A DNA stretch of 19,506 bases from Candidatus Segatella violae (GCA_002440225.1 DJSH01000043.1:30085-49590); one strand, 5' to 3'. Shown: positions 6,749-15,547, counted from the first letter of the stretch. Translations and numbers: made by a program. Notes: a model not told the origin generated them from the sequence alone.

Positions 6749-9700
6749 ATGTTTAAAAGAATCGCTTTATTTATGGGGGGGGGTAATTCTCAGTTGTGGA
6801 GTTGCCTTCGCACAAACATCCGTTACCGGTAAGGTAACTGCTTCTGAGGATGGTGAGCCAGTGATTGGTGCATCCATCAAGGTAGTGGGTACTAATACTG
6901 GTACTGTTACCGACGTCGATGGAAACTTCTCTTTGAATGTTCCAGCCGATGCCAAGTTGGAGATTACCTATATAGGTATGAACCGCCAAACTGTCAAAGC
7001 AAGTCCAAAGATGAACATTGTTTTGACTTCTGACAACAAATCCTTGGATGAGGTGATTGTTACTGGTTATGGTAACTTCAAGAAATCCTCATTTACAGGT
7101 GCTGCAGCTTCTATGTCAACAGCAAAGTTGAGCGATGTGCCTTCACTTTCTGTTGAGGATAAACTTTCTGGTAATATCCCTGGAGTTTCTATTTCTTCAT
7201 TCTCCGGTCAGCCAGGTGCTATGAACTATATCCGTATTCGTGGTATGGGTTCTATCAATGCTGGTAACGACCCATTGATCGTGATCGATGGTACTCCTAT
7301 GAACTCTGGTAACTTGAGTGGTTTCAATGATGGTGAAACAGGTAATGGTTACAATGGTTCTGGTACCAATGCACTTTCTACATTGAACAGCAATGATATC
7401 GAGTCTATCACCGTTATCAAGGATGCTGCTGCAGCTTCTTTGTATGGTTCTCGTGCTGCCAATGGTGTGCTCGTCATCACAACCAAGAGTGGTAGCGCAG
7501 GTAAGACCCAGGTAGATTTCCGTAGCGACTGGGGTTTCTCAAACATGGCTATCAACTATCGTCCAACTTTGGATGGAGATTCTCGTCGTGCCTTGATTTA
7601 TCAAGGTTTGAAGAATTATGCTTACGACAATATTGATGGTACAACCGATGCTTCGGCTGCAGCATTTGCTGATGCTAATATCGATGATTATGCAGCAAAA
7701 CCAGAGAACGGTTGGGCAAATTGGCGTGACGCTATCTTCAAAAACGGTTCTAACCAGAACTATCAGGCAAGTGTGACTGGTGGTAATGATAAGACCAAGT
7801 TCTATGCATCTTTGTCATATGCGAAGCAGAATGGTATTGTTGACCGTTCTGGTTTGGAGCGTATGACTGGTAATGCAAACGTATCTCATAAGTTTGGTAA
7901 GTTTAAGTTGGATGCAAGTACGATGATTTCATCTATGCATCAGAACTCTGCCATGGATGGTGGTGCATCTTTTGCCGGAGCCATCTCTAGTGCAGTATGG
8001 TTCCTCGGTCCTTCTAATGCTATCTATGATAAGAATGGCAATTTGTTGACAGAGACGGATGGTGCTTATAACAATGGTTATAACCCTATCTATGAGAACC
8101 AGCACATGTATGATAGAACCAACACGACTCGTTCTTACAGCACCTTGGCTCTCGAATGGAATATTTGGGACAACTTGAAGTTGCGTGAGAAGGTGGCTTA
8201 TGACTACATCAACTCTACTGAGGATGTTCTTTGGGACAAACTTAGCGGTAATGGTTCTGGCTCAAATGGTGTGATGCAGCGCACTTATAATGAGTGGACA
8301 ACCATGAACACTCAGACCCAGTTGACTTACAACAAGTCTTTCGGTGCTCACAATGTAGATGCATTGCTCGGTTTCGAGACAGAGGCATGGCATAACAACA
8401 ATGCTTACGTTTCTGGTACAGACTATCCTGGTGACTTGTATGAATTCGCCAATTCTGGTGATACCTCTGCGGAGAGTTACAAGTATGACTCTAAGATGAC
8501 TTCATTCTTGGGTCGTGTAAACTATAACTATAATGACTTGTATTATGCAGGTGTAAGCTATCGTCGTGATGGTAGTTCTCGTATGGCACGTGAGAATCGT
8601 TGGGGTTCATTCTGGTCAGTATCTGGTGCTTGGCGCTTTGGTGCAGAGAAGTTCATGGATTCCGTCAAGGATATATTGAGCGATGGTAAGCTCCGTGTAT
8701 CTTACGGTGTGAACGGTACTCTTCCTTCTGGCTTGTACAGCTACATGAACCTTTATAAGTATGGTGAGTACTATAATGGTAGCAATGGTATGGGTATCGT
8801 TGGTGTTGCCAACAAGGACTTGCAGTGGGAGCAGAACAAGGCTTGGAACTTTGGTCTTGACTTGACATTCATCAACCGTATTTCTGTGACATTGGATTAC
8901 TATGTTCGTAATACATCCAACTTGATTATGAACCGTCCTATCTCTATGGTTCCAGGTTACTATGATGGTTCTTCTCTGTTGGCAACTACGGCTCAGAATG
9001 TGGGTTCTATGCGTAACCAAGGTATTGAGGTAACAATCTCATCTACCAACATCCAGAAGAAGGATTTCCTTTGGACTACCTCTTTGAACTTCGGTCATAA
9101 CTCAAACAAGGTGACAGAGTTGACAGGTGATGACGATAAGATTATCAGCGGTGCCATGATTCATCAGGTAGGCAAGCCTTACTATTCTTACTATATGTAT
9201 GAGTATGCTGGTGTTGACCCTGAGACCGGTTTGGAGAGCTACTACATCAATGATGGTACAGAGAATGCTCGCAAGACCACAACAAATGTTGCTGAGGCAA
9301 ACAAGACTATCGTTAGCCATCATGAGCCAGCACTTGAGGGTGGCTTGTCTAACTTCATCAAGTGGAAGTTTATCGATTTCAACTTTACTATGACCTATAA
9401 GTTGGGCGGTGACTCTTACGACTATGCTACATGGTTGCACGATAATGGTGGTACTTATTCACTTTATGGAGCAATTCCTTCTTACTACAAGTTAGAGGAT
9501 ATGTGGCAGAAGCCAGGCGACAATGCTAAGTTGCCTAAGTTCCAAGCTAGTTATGGTAAACGTGTGTTGTCATCTCGTTGGTTGATGCCTAATGATTATC
9601 TCCGCTTGAAGAATCTTACTTTAGGTTTCTCAGCGCCAAAGGAGTGGATCAGCAACCTCGGCTTGAGCAAGGCTCGTGTATATTTCTCAGCCAACAACTT

Positions 9701-9818
9701 GCTGACATGGAAGTCAAAGGATCTTTATGTTGACCCAGAGACTCCAGTTGATGGCTTGTGTACATTCGAGATGCCAGCTTTGAGAACTTATACATTTGGT
9801 ATCGAACTTAGTTTCTAA
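6749..9818 (+). CDS. SusC/RagA TonB-dependent transporter, frameshifted at G9
   Basis: Outer-membrane channel of a SusCD import complex, powered by TonB. The ATG at 6749 opens a signal peptide (MFKRIALFM) but runs into a nine-G tract (6775-6783) and stops after 28 codons. The rest of the protein, from VILSCGVAFAQTSVTGKV on, is in another frame that stays open to 9818. With eight Gs the two join into one protein of about 1,022 residues, normal for the family. Domains: carboxypeptidase-regulatory-like (about 6822-7030), TonB-box-like DEVIVTGYG (7048-7074), plug with IRIRGMGSINAGNDPLIVIDG and YGSRAANGVLVITTKSG (to about 7500), then the 22-strand barrel ending TFGIELSF. The GTG at 6861 would skip the signal peptide and is not a believable start. 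susD begins 21 nt downstream. There is no nearby enzyme gene to hint at a substrate. Confidence 0.9.
6775..6783 (+). repeat. G9 homopolymer inside susC signal peptide
   Basis: Nine consecutive Gs begin with the last base of an in-frame ATG (6773-6775). Tract lengths of 8 or 11 (or 5) would put the start in frame with the transporter; 9 does not. Such tracts are classic slipped-strand sites; homopolymer miscalling is the alternative. Confidence 0.8.
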
Positions 9819-9839
9819 TTTATTAAAGAACGAAATACA

Positions 9840-11375
9840 ATGAAAGTATTAAAATCAATATATAAGGTAATGGGCTGCGCTATCTTGGCAGCCAGCCTAT
9901 CATCTTGCGTAAACGATTGGTTGGACGTGGCTCCTTCTGATGGTGCTGACGCAGATGCAGCCTTGACCAACAGCTCAGACTTGGATGCAGCAAGAACGGG
10001 TATGTACAAGGCTTTGAAGGGAACCAGCAGCTTGGTAGATTACTATGGTATGCAGTTCTTCGTTTATGGTGATGTTCATGCAGGCGATGATTACCAGTAT
10101 AACAATATTGGTGGTTCTAACCGTGCAAGTTTCTACTATGACATGAACTATCAGACAGCTTCTGAGTTTACATCCAGTACTTCTTCCAGTACCGTAACTT
10201 GGAAATCACCATATATCGTTATCGGTCGTGCTAATCGTATCATTGCTGCTGCTGAAGGTGGCGCATTGACAGATGCTGCTGAGGCAAAGGCAACTATCGA
10301 CCAGTATGCAGCAGAGGCAAAGGTTCTTCGTGCCCTTGCTCATTTCGACTTGGTTCGTATCTATGGTAAGCCATATACAGAGGACCAGGGCGCATCACTT
10401 GGTGTACCATTGGTAACAGAAGTGTTGGAGTCAAATGCAAAACCTGCTCGTAGCACAGTTGCTGAGGTTTATGCCCAAGTCGTAAAGGATTTGACAGACG
10501 CAATCAACTCTAATGCGCTTGCAACAGAAACAACACCTGGTTATGTAAGTGTATGGGGTGCAAAGGCTATCCTTTCTCGTGTTTATTTGAATATGGGTGA
10601 TTATGCTAACGCATTGTCTGTAGCCAAGGACATTATTGAGCATTCTGGCGCAGCATTGTGGACACGTGACCAATACTTCAAGGCATGGGATGCTTCAACA
10701 CCTAATGAGAGTGAGTTCTTGTTCCGTCTCAATGTGTCTGGTTCTACAGATAACAATGACTTGAACGGTATCGGTAACCTTCAGCAGAGAGACGGCTACA
10801 GTGAGATGGTGGCTACCAAGAAGTTCGTGGATATGCTGACTTCAGACCCAGCTGATGTTCGTAACGAGATGTTCTTGCCTGCTACAGCAACAAAAGAAAT
10901 TCCTACTTATGGTACTAACAAGGTGTATCTGAACAAGTTGCGTGGTCAAGGTGGCAATCTTCGTAATGTTACCATCATCCCTATCATTCGTCTCTCTGAG
11001 ATTTACTTGACAGCGGCAGAGTGTGCATTCCAAACTGGTGACAAGCCTAAGGCTGTAGAGTACTTGAATGAATTGGTAAAGAACCGTACCACTACAGAGG
11101 CTTCTTTGGCAACAGTTGATAACATCACACTTGACCGTATCTTGATAGAGCGTCGTAAGGAGTTGATTGGTGAGGGACAGCGTTACTTTGATGCCTTGCG
11201 CAATAACGAAACTATCGTTCGTTATACAAGCGATGCAGACAAGGGCTGGCATAAGACATTGAGCAAGGAAGCTCAGTCTTTCGACCGTGATTTCTTCAAG
11301 GCTATCGCAGCTATCCCACAGGCCGAAATCAACGCCAACCCTAACATCAAGCAGAATGAGGGTTATGGTGAGTAA
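9840..11375 (+). CDS. SusD/RagB-family substrate-binding lipoprotein
   Basis: Surface lipoprotein of 511 residues that caps the SusC barrel and binds the nutrient before import. Signal peptide with lipobox LSSC, the lipidated Cys at residue 23, followed by VNDWLD. Family hallmarks are present: the N-terminal helix region with the tetratricopeptide-like packing, the motif ALAHFDLVRIYGKPY near residue 162, and the C-terminal segment with IIPIIRLSEIYLTAAECAF and LDRILIERRKELIGEGQRYFDALR. It starts 21 nt after susC, so both are in one operon driven from 6668-6699. If susC is off through its G tract, susD may still be made, because it has its own start; polar effects are possible. The ligand is unknown; the usual glycan-active neighbours are missing. 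Confidence 0.96.
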   Translation: MKVLKSIYKVMGCAILAASLSSCVNDWLDVAPSDGADADAALTNSSDLDAARTGMYKALKGTSSLVDYYGMQFFVYGDVHAGDDYQYNNIGGSNRASFYYDMNYQTASEFTSSTSSSTVTWKSPYIVIGRANRIIAAAEGGALTDAAEAKATIDQYAAEAKVLRALAHFDLVRIYGKPYTEDQGASLGVPLVTEVLESNAKPARSTVAEVYAQVVKDLTDAINSNALATETTPGYVSVWGAKAILSRVYLNMGDYANALSVAKDIIEHSGAALWTRDQYFKAWDASTPNESEFLFRLNVSGSTDNNDLNGIGNLQQRDGYSEMVATKKFVDMLTSDPADVRNEMFLPATATKEIPTYGTNKVYLNKLRGQGGNLRNVTIIPIIRLSEIYLTAAECAFQTGDKPKAVEYLNELVKNRTTTEASLATVDNITLDRILIERRKELIGEGQRYFDALRNNETIVRYTSDADKGWHKTLSKEAQSFDRDFFKAIAAIPQAEINANPNIKQNEGYGE

Positions 11376-11430
11376 TCACGTGAAGCTAGAATATTCTTAA
11401 AAAGGAAATATTTTTAATCAACGATATAGG

Positions 11431-11450
11431 AATGCCATGAGTGGCATTTT
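11431..11450 (+). terminator. Short hairpin after susD
   Basis: AATGCCA (11431-11437) pairs with TGGCATT (11442-11448) over a 4-nt loop, followed by a short T stretch. It is the first of two hairpins after susD and probably only an auxiliary stop. Confidence 0.4.
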
Positions 11451-11463
11451 CTATAAATCTCTC
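11448..11463 (+). repeat. 16-bp direct repeat, left copy
   Basis: TTTCTATAAATCTCTC occurs here and again at 12973-12988 in the same orientation. The two copies bracket the DUF4143-type ATPase gene and its promoter repeats. Confidence 0.7.
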
Positions 11464-11464
11464 G

Positions 11465-11499
11465 GGAGAGGTGAGCTGTGAAGCCCGCCTCTCCTTTTT
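11465..11499 (+). terminator. Terminator of the susCD operon
   Basis: GGAGAGGTG (11465-11473) pairs with CGCCTCTCC (11486-11494) with one G-T pair, then five Ts. It stops 3 nt short of the end of the convergent ATPase gene. Confidence 0.8.
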
Positions 11500-11502
11500 G
11501 AT

Positions 11503-12840
11503 TTATAACAGCGGAACCATGTATATGGGAAGCAACAACGTTTGACCATCCTTCTTTAGGTCCTTTGTATAGGCAAGATACCTCCTGTCTATTCTGTCGG
11601 AGAATTTTAGGCAAAACTCATCGAGCGACTTGTGGCTGTTGTAGCCCGATGATTTTACCTCTATCGGATAAATCTTTTTGCCACGAGAGAGCAGGAAATC
11701 AACTTCGTAGTTCTTGTGACTGGTGGCATGGGGAAATGTGTAATAGAAAAGTTTGTTGCCCGATGCCGTAAGCATTTGGGCTACTAGATTTTCGTAAACA
11801 TACCCCATGTCGCTACTCAGTTTGTCACTCAATAATTTCTCGTAGATGATGTTCTCGGTATAGGCTTTATCCCAAAAAGCGAGGGTGACAAACAATCCTG
11901 TATCGCCGACAAACATCTTATAGAAATCCTCATCACTATGTAAGGAAAAACCAACATTGGGATCATTGGCATGGTAGGCGAAGTTTACAACCATACTGTC
12001 TTTCATGTCAGCCAGTACTCCTATGAGATTCTTCCTGCTAGCATCATCCAAAACGCTCGCTACTTGGTATCTGGCGGCATTTTTGTTCAATTCTGAAGGG
12101 ATACTCTCAAATAGTTTGGCTGCTCTTCCTGTCTTGTCGATTTTTCTGAAGTCATCAAGATAAAGTTCAATGATTTCTCGTTTTACTTTGTCTGTCTTGC
12201 TCAGATTATTGGTATTCAAATATTCGTTTACTGCTTGGGGCATTCCACCAACGAGCATATATAGCCGGAGGTTGCGCATGGCTTCCCTATGTGCTGCTCC
12301 TAATGGAATTTTAGCATCAAAGAATTGTTTGAGGAGCGGTAATGTGGCGGTATCGCCCATTGCCCATCTGAACTCTTCGTAATCCATGGGATAAAGCTCT
12401 AAACTTGTCTCTTCGCTGGGAATGACTATGTTCTCTATATTTTTTTTGATACTGATAAGGGAACCTGTCTCAATGTAGTCATATCTTCCATCAGCAACTA
12501 AGTATTTGATGGCTTGTCGGGCTTGGGGGCACATTTGCACTTCGTCAAAGATGATGGAAGATTTACGTGTTTCCAATACCGTCTGGTAAATGGACTGGAG
12601 GCGCAAGAAAATATAATTCAAATCCATAAGGTTGTCGAATAGCTGCTTTATTTCTTTAGATGCTTGTGCAAAGTCTATAAGAATATAGCTCTTGTATTCG
12701 TTTTCGGCAAAAGATTTGGCGATTGTTGATTTGCCGACACGGCGTGCACCTTTGAGCAAGAGGGCTGTACTGCCATTTCTCTCTTGCTTCCATTCTAGCA
12801 TTTTTTCGTAGATTTTTCTTTTGAAGATTCTTTTTTTCAT
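11503..12840 (-). CDS. AAA_14/DUF4143-type ATPase
   Basis: A 445-residue ATP-binding protein of the widespread AAA_14 plus DUF4143 family, unrelated in detail to the ATPase at 5129-6550. Walker A is GARRVGKS (31-38), Walker B SIIFDE (95-100) followed by VQMCPQARQAIKYL, and ETGSLIS acts as the sensor-like strand. The C-terminus carries a PD-(D/E)XK-like pattern: D381 in YEVDFLL, E394 and K396 in PIEVKSSG. The biochemical role is not established in the family; a DNA-related or toxin/defence role has been guessed but nothing here proves it. The ATG at 12840 is preceded by a good promoter, giving a very short leader of about 12 nt. It converges on susD and lies between two 16-bp direct repeats. 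Confidence 0.88.
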   Translation of the reverse strand: MKKRIFKRKIYEKMLEWKQERNGSTALLLKGARRVGKSTIAKSFAENEYKSYILIDFAQASKEIKQLFDNLMDLNYIFLRLQSIYQTVLETRKSSIIFDEVQMCPQARQAIKYLVADGRYDYIETGSLISIKKNIENIVIPSEETSLELYPMDYEEFRWAMGDTATLPLLKQFFDAKIPLGAAHREAMRNLRLYMLVGGMPQAVNEYLNTNNLSKTDKVKREIIELYLDDFRKIDKTGRAAKLFESIPSELNKNAARYQVASVLDDASRKNLIGVLADMKDSMVVNFAYHANDPNVGFSLHSDEDFYKMFVGDTGLFVTLAFWDKAYTENIIYEKLLSDKLSSDMGYVYENLVAQMLTASGNKLFYYTFPHATSHKNYEVDFLLSRGKKIYPIEVKSSGYNSHKSLDEFCLKFSDRIDRRYLAYTKDLKKDGQTLLLPIYMVPLL

Positions 12841-12859
12841 AACTTATTTGTTTTGTGTG

Positions 12860-12891
12860 CAAAAATACGAAATAATTCCAAATCCCCCAAA
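12860..12891 (-). promoter_or_regulatory. Promoter of the DUF4143-type ATPase
   Basis: On the minus strand TTTG (12888-12891), 20 nt, TATTTTTG (12860-12867). The -33 box is part of the first 33-bp direct repeat, so anything bound to the repeat would compete with or contact RNA polymerase. Confidence 0.8.
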
Positions 12892-12960
12892 TGTTTTTGA
12901 CAGAAATGTTCCAAATCCCCCAAATGTTTTTGCTCGAAATGTTCCAAATCCCCCGAATTT
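12876..12960. repeat. Three tandem 33-bp direct repeats upstream of ATPase
   Basis: Units start at 12876, 12909 and 12942 with TTCCAAATCCCCCAAATG (the third has CCCCCGAAT and is partial). Units 1 and 2 are 33 bp and differ only in a 4-base stretch after TTTTTG. Each unit holds two direct half-sites, CCAAAT and CCAAAT, around the C run. Unit 1 overlaps the -33 box of the ATPase promoter; units 2 and 3 extend upstream. This looks like a multi-copy operator. Confidence 0.85.
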
Positions 12961-12972
12961 TTTGAATAATGC

Positions 12973-12988
12973 TTTCTATAAATCTCTC
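12973..12988 (+). repeat. 16-bp direct repeat, right copy
   Basis: Second copy of TTTCTATAAATCTCTC, 1,525 bp from the first at 11448-11463, just upstream of the 33-bp repeats as seen from the ATPase gene. Confidence 0.7.
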
Positions 12989-13038
12989 CTTTTTCTTATA
13001 CCTAATCATTTGTCGGCTTTTCTTATCCCCCAAAAATA

Positions 13039-13072
13039 ACACGGACAAATTCAATTTGTCCGTGTATTTTTT
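13039..13072. terminator. Orphan strong hairpin with T-tract
   Basis: ACACGGACAAA (13039-13049) pairs exactly with TTTGTCCGTGT (13055-13065) over a 5-nt loop, then A and six Ts on the plus strand; a T5 run also lies on the minus-strand side. No gene of known kind ends just before it on the plus strand. It may insulate the ATPase promoter from metG read-through (minus strand). Confidence 0.7.
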
Positions 13073-13337
13073 CCCCACAAATACTATGACTTTTTCCCCT
13101 AAAAACTATGAGTTAGGTTTGTTGACATTTCGAGTTCGTTTCTTTAACATTCCATTCTCCTTGCTTTTTTCATATAACCTCAATAATAGAGGATGCCGCC
13201 TAAAATGGGCGATGCGCCATGCTGCTCATCTCGGAATATCAAATACTTTATCGCAGCCAAAGGCATCGTCGAGATGAATCTGAGTTTCGATGACAGGACG
13301 TATGTTCGTTTTTCAGTACGAGTGCAGAGAAATACAT
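13073..13337. other. Spacer between ATPase promoter region and metG
   Basis: Together with the repeats and hairpin this makes a 558-nt interval without a recognised gene (12841-13398). Bases 13073-13185 are AT-rich and show nothing. From about 13190 to 13330 the sequence becomes visibly richer in G and C, more like coding DNA, and holds a 48-codon open frame (13193-13339). This may be a remnant of a lost gene or a repeated element. Confidence 0.5.
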
Positions 13338-13339
13338 AA
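13193..13339 (+). CDS. Possible 48-residue ORF or gene remnant
   Basis: Begins at an ATG right after two stop codons (TAA TAG), starts MPPKMGDAPCCSSRNIKYF and ends FSVRVQRNT, with the stop overlapping the metG terminator arm. No promoter, ribosome site or family was recognised. Its GC content stands out from the AT-rich surroundings. I consider a degraded fragment at least as likely as a working gene. Confidence 0.25.
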   Translation: MPPKMGDAPCCSSRNIKYFIAAKGIVEMNLSFDDRTYVRFSVRVQRNT

Positions 13340-13374
13340 AGCCCTATATTGCCAGAGAAGCAATATAGGGCTTT
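13338..13374 (-). terminator. Terminator of metG
   Basis: A 15-bp perfect stem, AAAGCCCTATATTGC (13338-13352) with GCAATATAGGGCTTT (13360-13374), loop of 7, located 24 nt after the metG stop. The T-tract is short and interrupted. Confidence 0.75.
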
Positions 13375-13398
13375 AATAATATATATGTCTGTATTTTG

Positions 13399-15465
13399 TT
13401 ATCCTACCTGGCTGCCTGGCTTTACCTTGCCCAAGAGGGAGGTGACGTTGAGGCTACCGTCGAAGTTGACAGCAGAGAGAATCATACCTTGGCTCTCGAT
13501 GCCCATCATCTTGCGAGGGGCAAAGTTGGCTACGAATAGTACATCCTTGCCGATGAGCTGCTCTGGCTCGTAGTAAGCGGCGATGCCTGAGCAGATGGTG
13601 CGCTCGGTGCCTGTGCCGTCGTCGATGGTGAACTTCAAGAGTTTCTTTGATTTCTTCACCTTTTCGCAGTTCAGAATATGACCTACGCGGATGTCGAGCT
13701 TCTCGAAGTCATCGAAGCTAACCTCTTGCTTGATAGGCTCTGGCTTGTAATTTGCCTCCTCGTTAGCCTTCTTTTCGTCGGCAAGTTTCTTGAGCTGCTT
13801 CTCGATAACCTCATCCTCAATCTTCTCGAAGAGCAACTCTGGCTCGTTGAGCTGTGTGCCCGCCTTGAGAAGGTCGGTGCTGCCAAGCTGGCTCCACTCG
13901 AAGTTTGGCATGTTGATCATCTTGCGCAACTTCTCTGATGAGAATGGCAAGAATGGCTCGAAGGCGATGGCGAGGTTGGCTACCAACTGGAGGGAGATGT
14001 TCAAGATGGTTTCCACACGCTTAGGGTCGGTCTTCCAAACCTTCCAAGGCTCGCACTCGGTGATGTACTTGTTGCCGATGCGTGCTAAGTTCATGGCTTC
14101 CTTCTGAGCCTCGCGGAACTTGAATACATCGAGGTTCTGCTCCAAAGCCTGTTTAACGTCCTTGAATTCTTCGATGGTCTTCTTGTCTATTTCCTGCAAC
14201 TCTCCGCAAGCTGGAACCACGCCGCCCCAATACTTTTTGGTGAGCTGGAGGGCACGGTTTACGAAGTTACCATAGATGGCAACGAGCTCGGAATTGTTAC
14301 GCTCCTGGAAATCTTTCCATGTGAAGTTGTTGTCCTTGGTCTCAGGAGCGTTGGCTGTCAATACGTAGCGCAAAACATCCTGCTTACCTGGGAGGTCAAC
14401 GAGATATTCGTGCAACCAAACAGCCCAGTTGCGAGAGGTGGAAATCTTGTCATCCTCCAAGTTCAAGAACTCGTTGGCTGGCACGTTGTCTGGCAAGATG
14501 TAGCCGCCGTGAGCCTTCAGCATAGTAGGGAAGATGATACAGTGGAACACGATGTTGTCCTTGCCGATGAAGTGGATGAGGCGTGTCTCTGGGTCCTGCC
14601 ACCACTTCTGCCATGTTCCCCACTTCTCAGGGTGAGCATCGCAAAGCTCTTTAGTGTTGGAGATGTAACCGATAGGAGCGTCGAACCATACATAGAGAAC
14701 CTTGCCTTCGGCACCCTCTACTGGCACAGGGATACCCCAATCCAAGTCGCGGGTCATTGCACGTGGCTGCAAATCCATGTCGAGCCAGCTCTTGCACTGA
14801 CCATATACGTTAGGACGCCATTCCTTGTGGTCTTCAAGAATCCACTTCTTCAACCAGTCTTGATACTTGCCCAATGGGAGATACCAGTTCTTGGTAGGCT
14901 TCTTGATGAGGCCATGGCCAGGATTGTTCTTATTGGTAGGGTTGATGAGCTCGTCAGGAGAAAGGGTAGCACCACATTTCTCACACTGGTCACCATAAGC
15001 ACCCTCGGCACCACAACGAGGGCAGGTACCCACGATGTTGCGGTCGGTAAGGAATTCGCCAGTTACCTCGTCGCAGAACTGTTCTTCTACTTTCTCCTCC
15101 AAAACTCCCTTGTCGTAGAGCGTGCGGAAGAAATCAGAAGCAAACTTGTTGTGAACTTTTGATGTGGTACGGCTGTAAATGTCAAAAGAGATACCGAATT
15201 CCTCGAAACTCTTCTTGATAAGGTTGTGATAGCGGTCAACCACCTCCTGTACGGTGATTCCCTCTTTCTTGGCACGGATAGTTACAGGGACACCATGCTC
15301 ATCGCTACCGCCGATGAAGACAACGTCTTGCTTCTTGAGGCGGAGATAACGTACATAAATGTCGGCTGGCACGTATACACCTGCCAAGTGGCCGATATGT
15401 ACACCACCGTTGGCATAAGGCAAAGCTGCCGTCACAGTGGTACGCTTAAATTTCTTTTGTTCCAT
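13399..15465 (-). CDS. metG: Methionyl-tRNA synthetase
   Basis: Cytoplasmic enzyme that charges tRNA-Met, including the initiator, using ATP. At 688 residues it is the long, dimeric form. The class I signature HIGH is at 23-26 in PYANGGVHIGH; the zinc knuckle has C148, C151, C161 and C164; the second signature KMSKS appears as KISTS (340-344, then RN), a tolerated variant seen in part of the family. The anticodon-binding helical domain follows, then a linker rich in Lys and Glu, and from about residue 583 the EMAP/Trbp111-type tRNA-binding domain (FEKLDIRVGHILNCEKV to the C-terminus). It is a single gene with its own promoter (15497-15527) and terminator (13338-13374). Start at the ATG 15465 gives the standard N-terminus. 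Confidence 0.98.
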   Translation of the reverse strand: MEQKKFKRTTVTAALPYANGGVHIGHLAGVYVPADIYVRYLRLKKQDVVFIGGSDEHGVPVTIRAKKEGITVQEVVDRYHNLIKKSFEEFGISFDIYSRTTSKVHNKFASDFFRTLYDKGVLEEKVEEQFCDEVTGEFLTDRNIVGTCPRCGAEGAYGDQCEKCGATLSPDELINPTNKNNPGHGLIKKPTKNWYLPLGKYQDWLKKWILEDHKEWRPNVYGQCKSWLDMDLQPRAMTRDLDWGIPVPVEGAEGKVLYVWFDAPIGYISNTKELCDAHPEKWGTWQKWWQDPETRLIHFIGKDNIVFHCIIFPTMLKAHGGYILPDNVPANEFLNLEDDKISTSRNWAVWLHEYLVDLPGKQDVLRYVLTANAPETKDNNFTWKDFQERNNSELVAIYGNFVNRALQLTKKYWGGVVPACGELQEIDKKTIEEFKDVKQALEQNLDVFKFREAQKEAMNLARIGNKYITECEPWKVWKTDPKRVETILNISLQLVANLAIAFEPFLPFSSEKLRKMINMPNFEWSQLGSTDLLKAGTQLNEPELLFEKIEDEVIEKQLKKLADEKKANEEANYKPEPIKQEVSFDDFEKLDIRVGHILNCEKVKKSKKLLKFTIDDGTGTERTICSGIAAYYEPEQLIGKDVLFVANFAPRKMMGIESQGMILSAVNFDGSLNVTSLLGKVKPGSQVG

Positions 15466-15496
15466 ATTAGCTAATATACATTTTGTTATTTGGCTG

Positions 15497-15527
15497 CAAA
15501 ATTACAAAAAATGTTGGAAATGAGAAA
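15497..15527 (-). promoter_or_regulatory. Probable metG promoter
   Basis: On the minus strand TAATTTTG (15497-15504) is a perfect -7 box; TTTC (15524-15527) lies 19 nt upstream, three of four bases of TTTG. The leader to the ATG at 15465 would be about 25 nt. Confidence 0.65.
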
Positions 15528-15547
15528 GTGTTCTGCTGTTTTTCTTT

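Noticed and set aside
6861..9818. GTG at 6861 as the true susC start
   Set aside because: It would remove the signal peptide and cut into the first domain; the sequence upstream in the same frame still encodes the end of a signal peptide, so a frameshift at the G tract explains it better.
12876..12960. Possible CRISPR array
   Set aside because: The three units are contiguous, with no unique spacers and no cas genes; better read as operator repeats.
12656..13078. Minus-strand frame with repeated GIWNI peptides
   Set aside because: The peptide repeats only reflect the 33-bp DNA repeats; the frame overlaps the true ATPase start out of frame and shows no coding character.
14437..14451. KISTS in place of KMSKS in MetRS as a defect
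   Set aside because: Variants of this loop are common among functional methionyl-tRNA synthetases, and all other signatures are intact.
14410..15162. Long plus-strand frame antisense to metG (250 codons)
   Set aside because: Lies wholly inside metG, with composition explained by the opposite strand.
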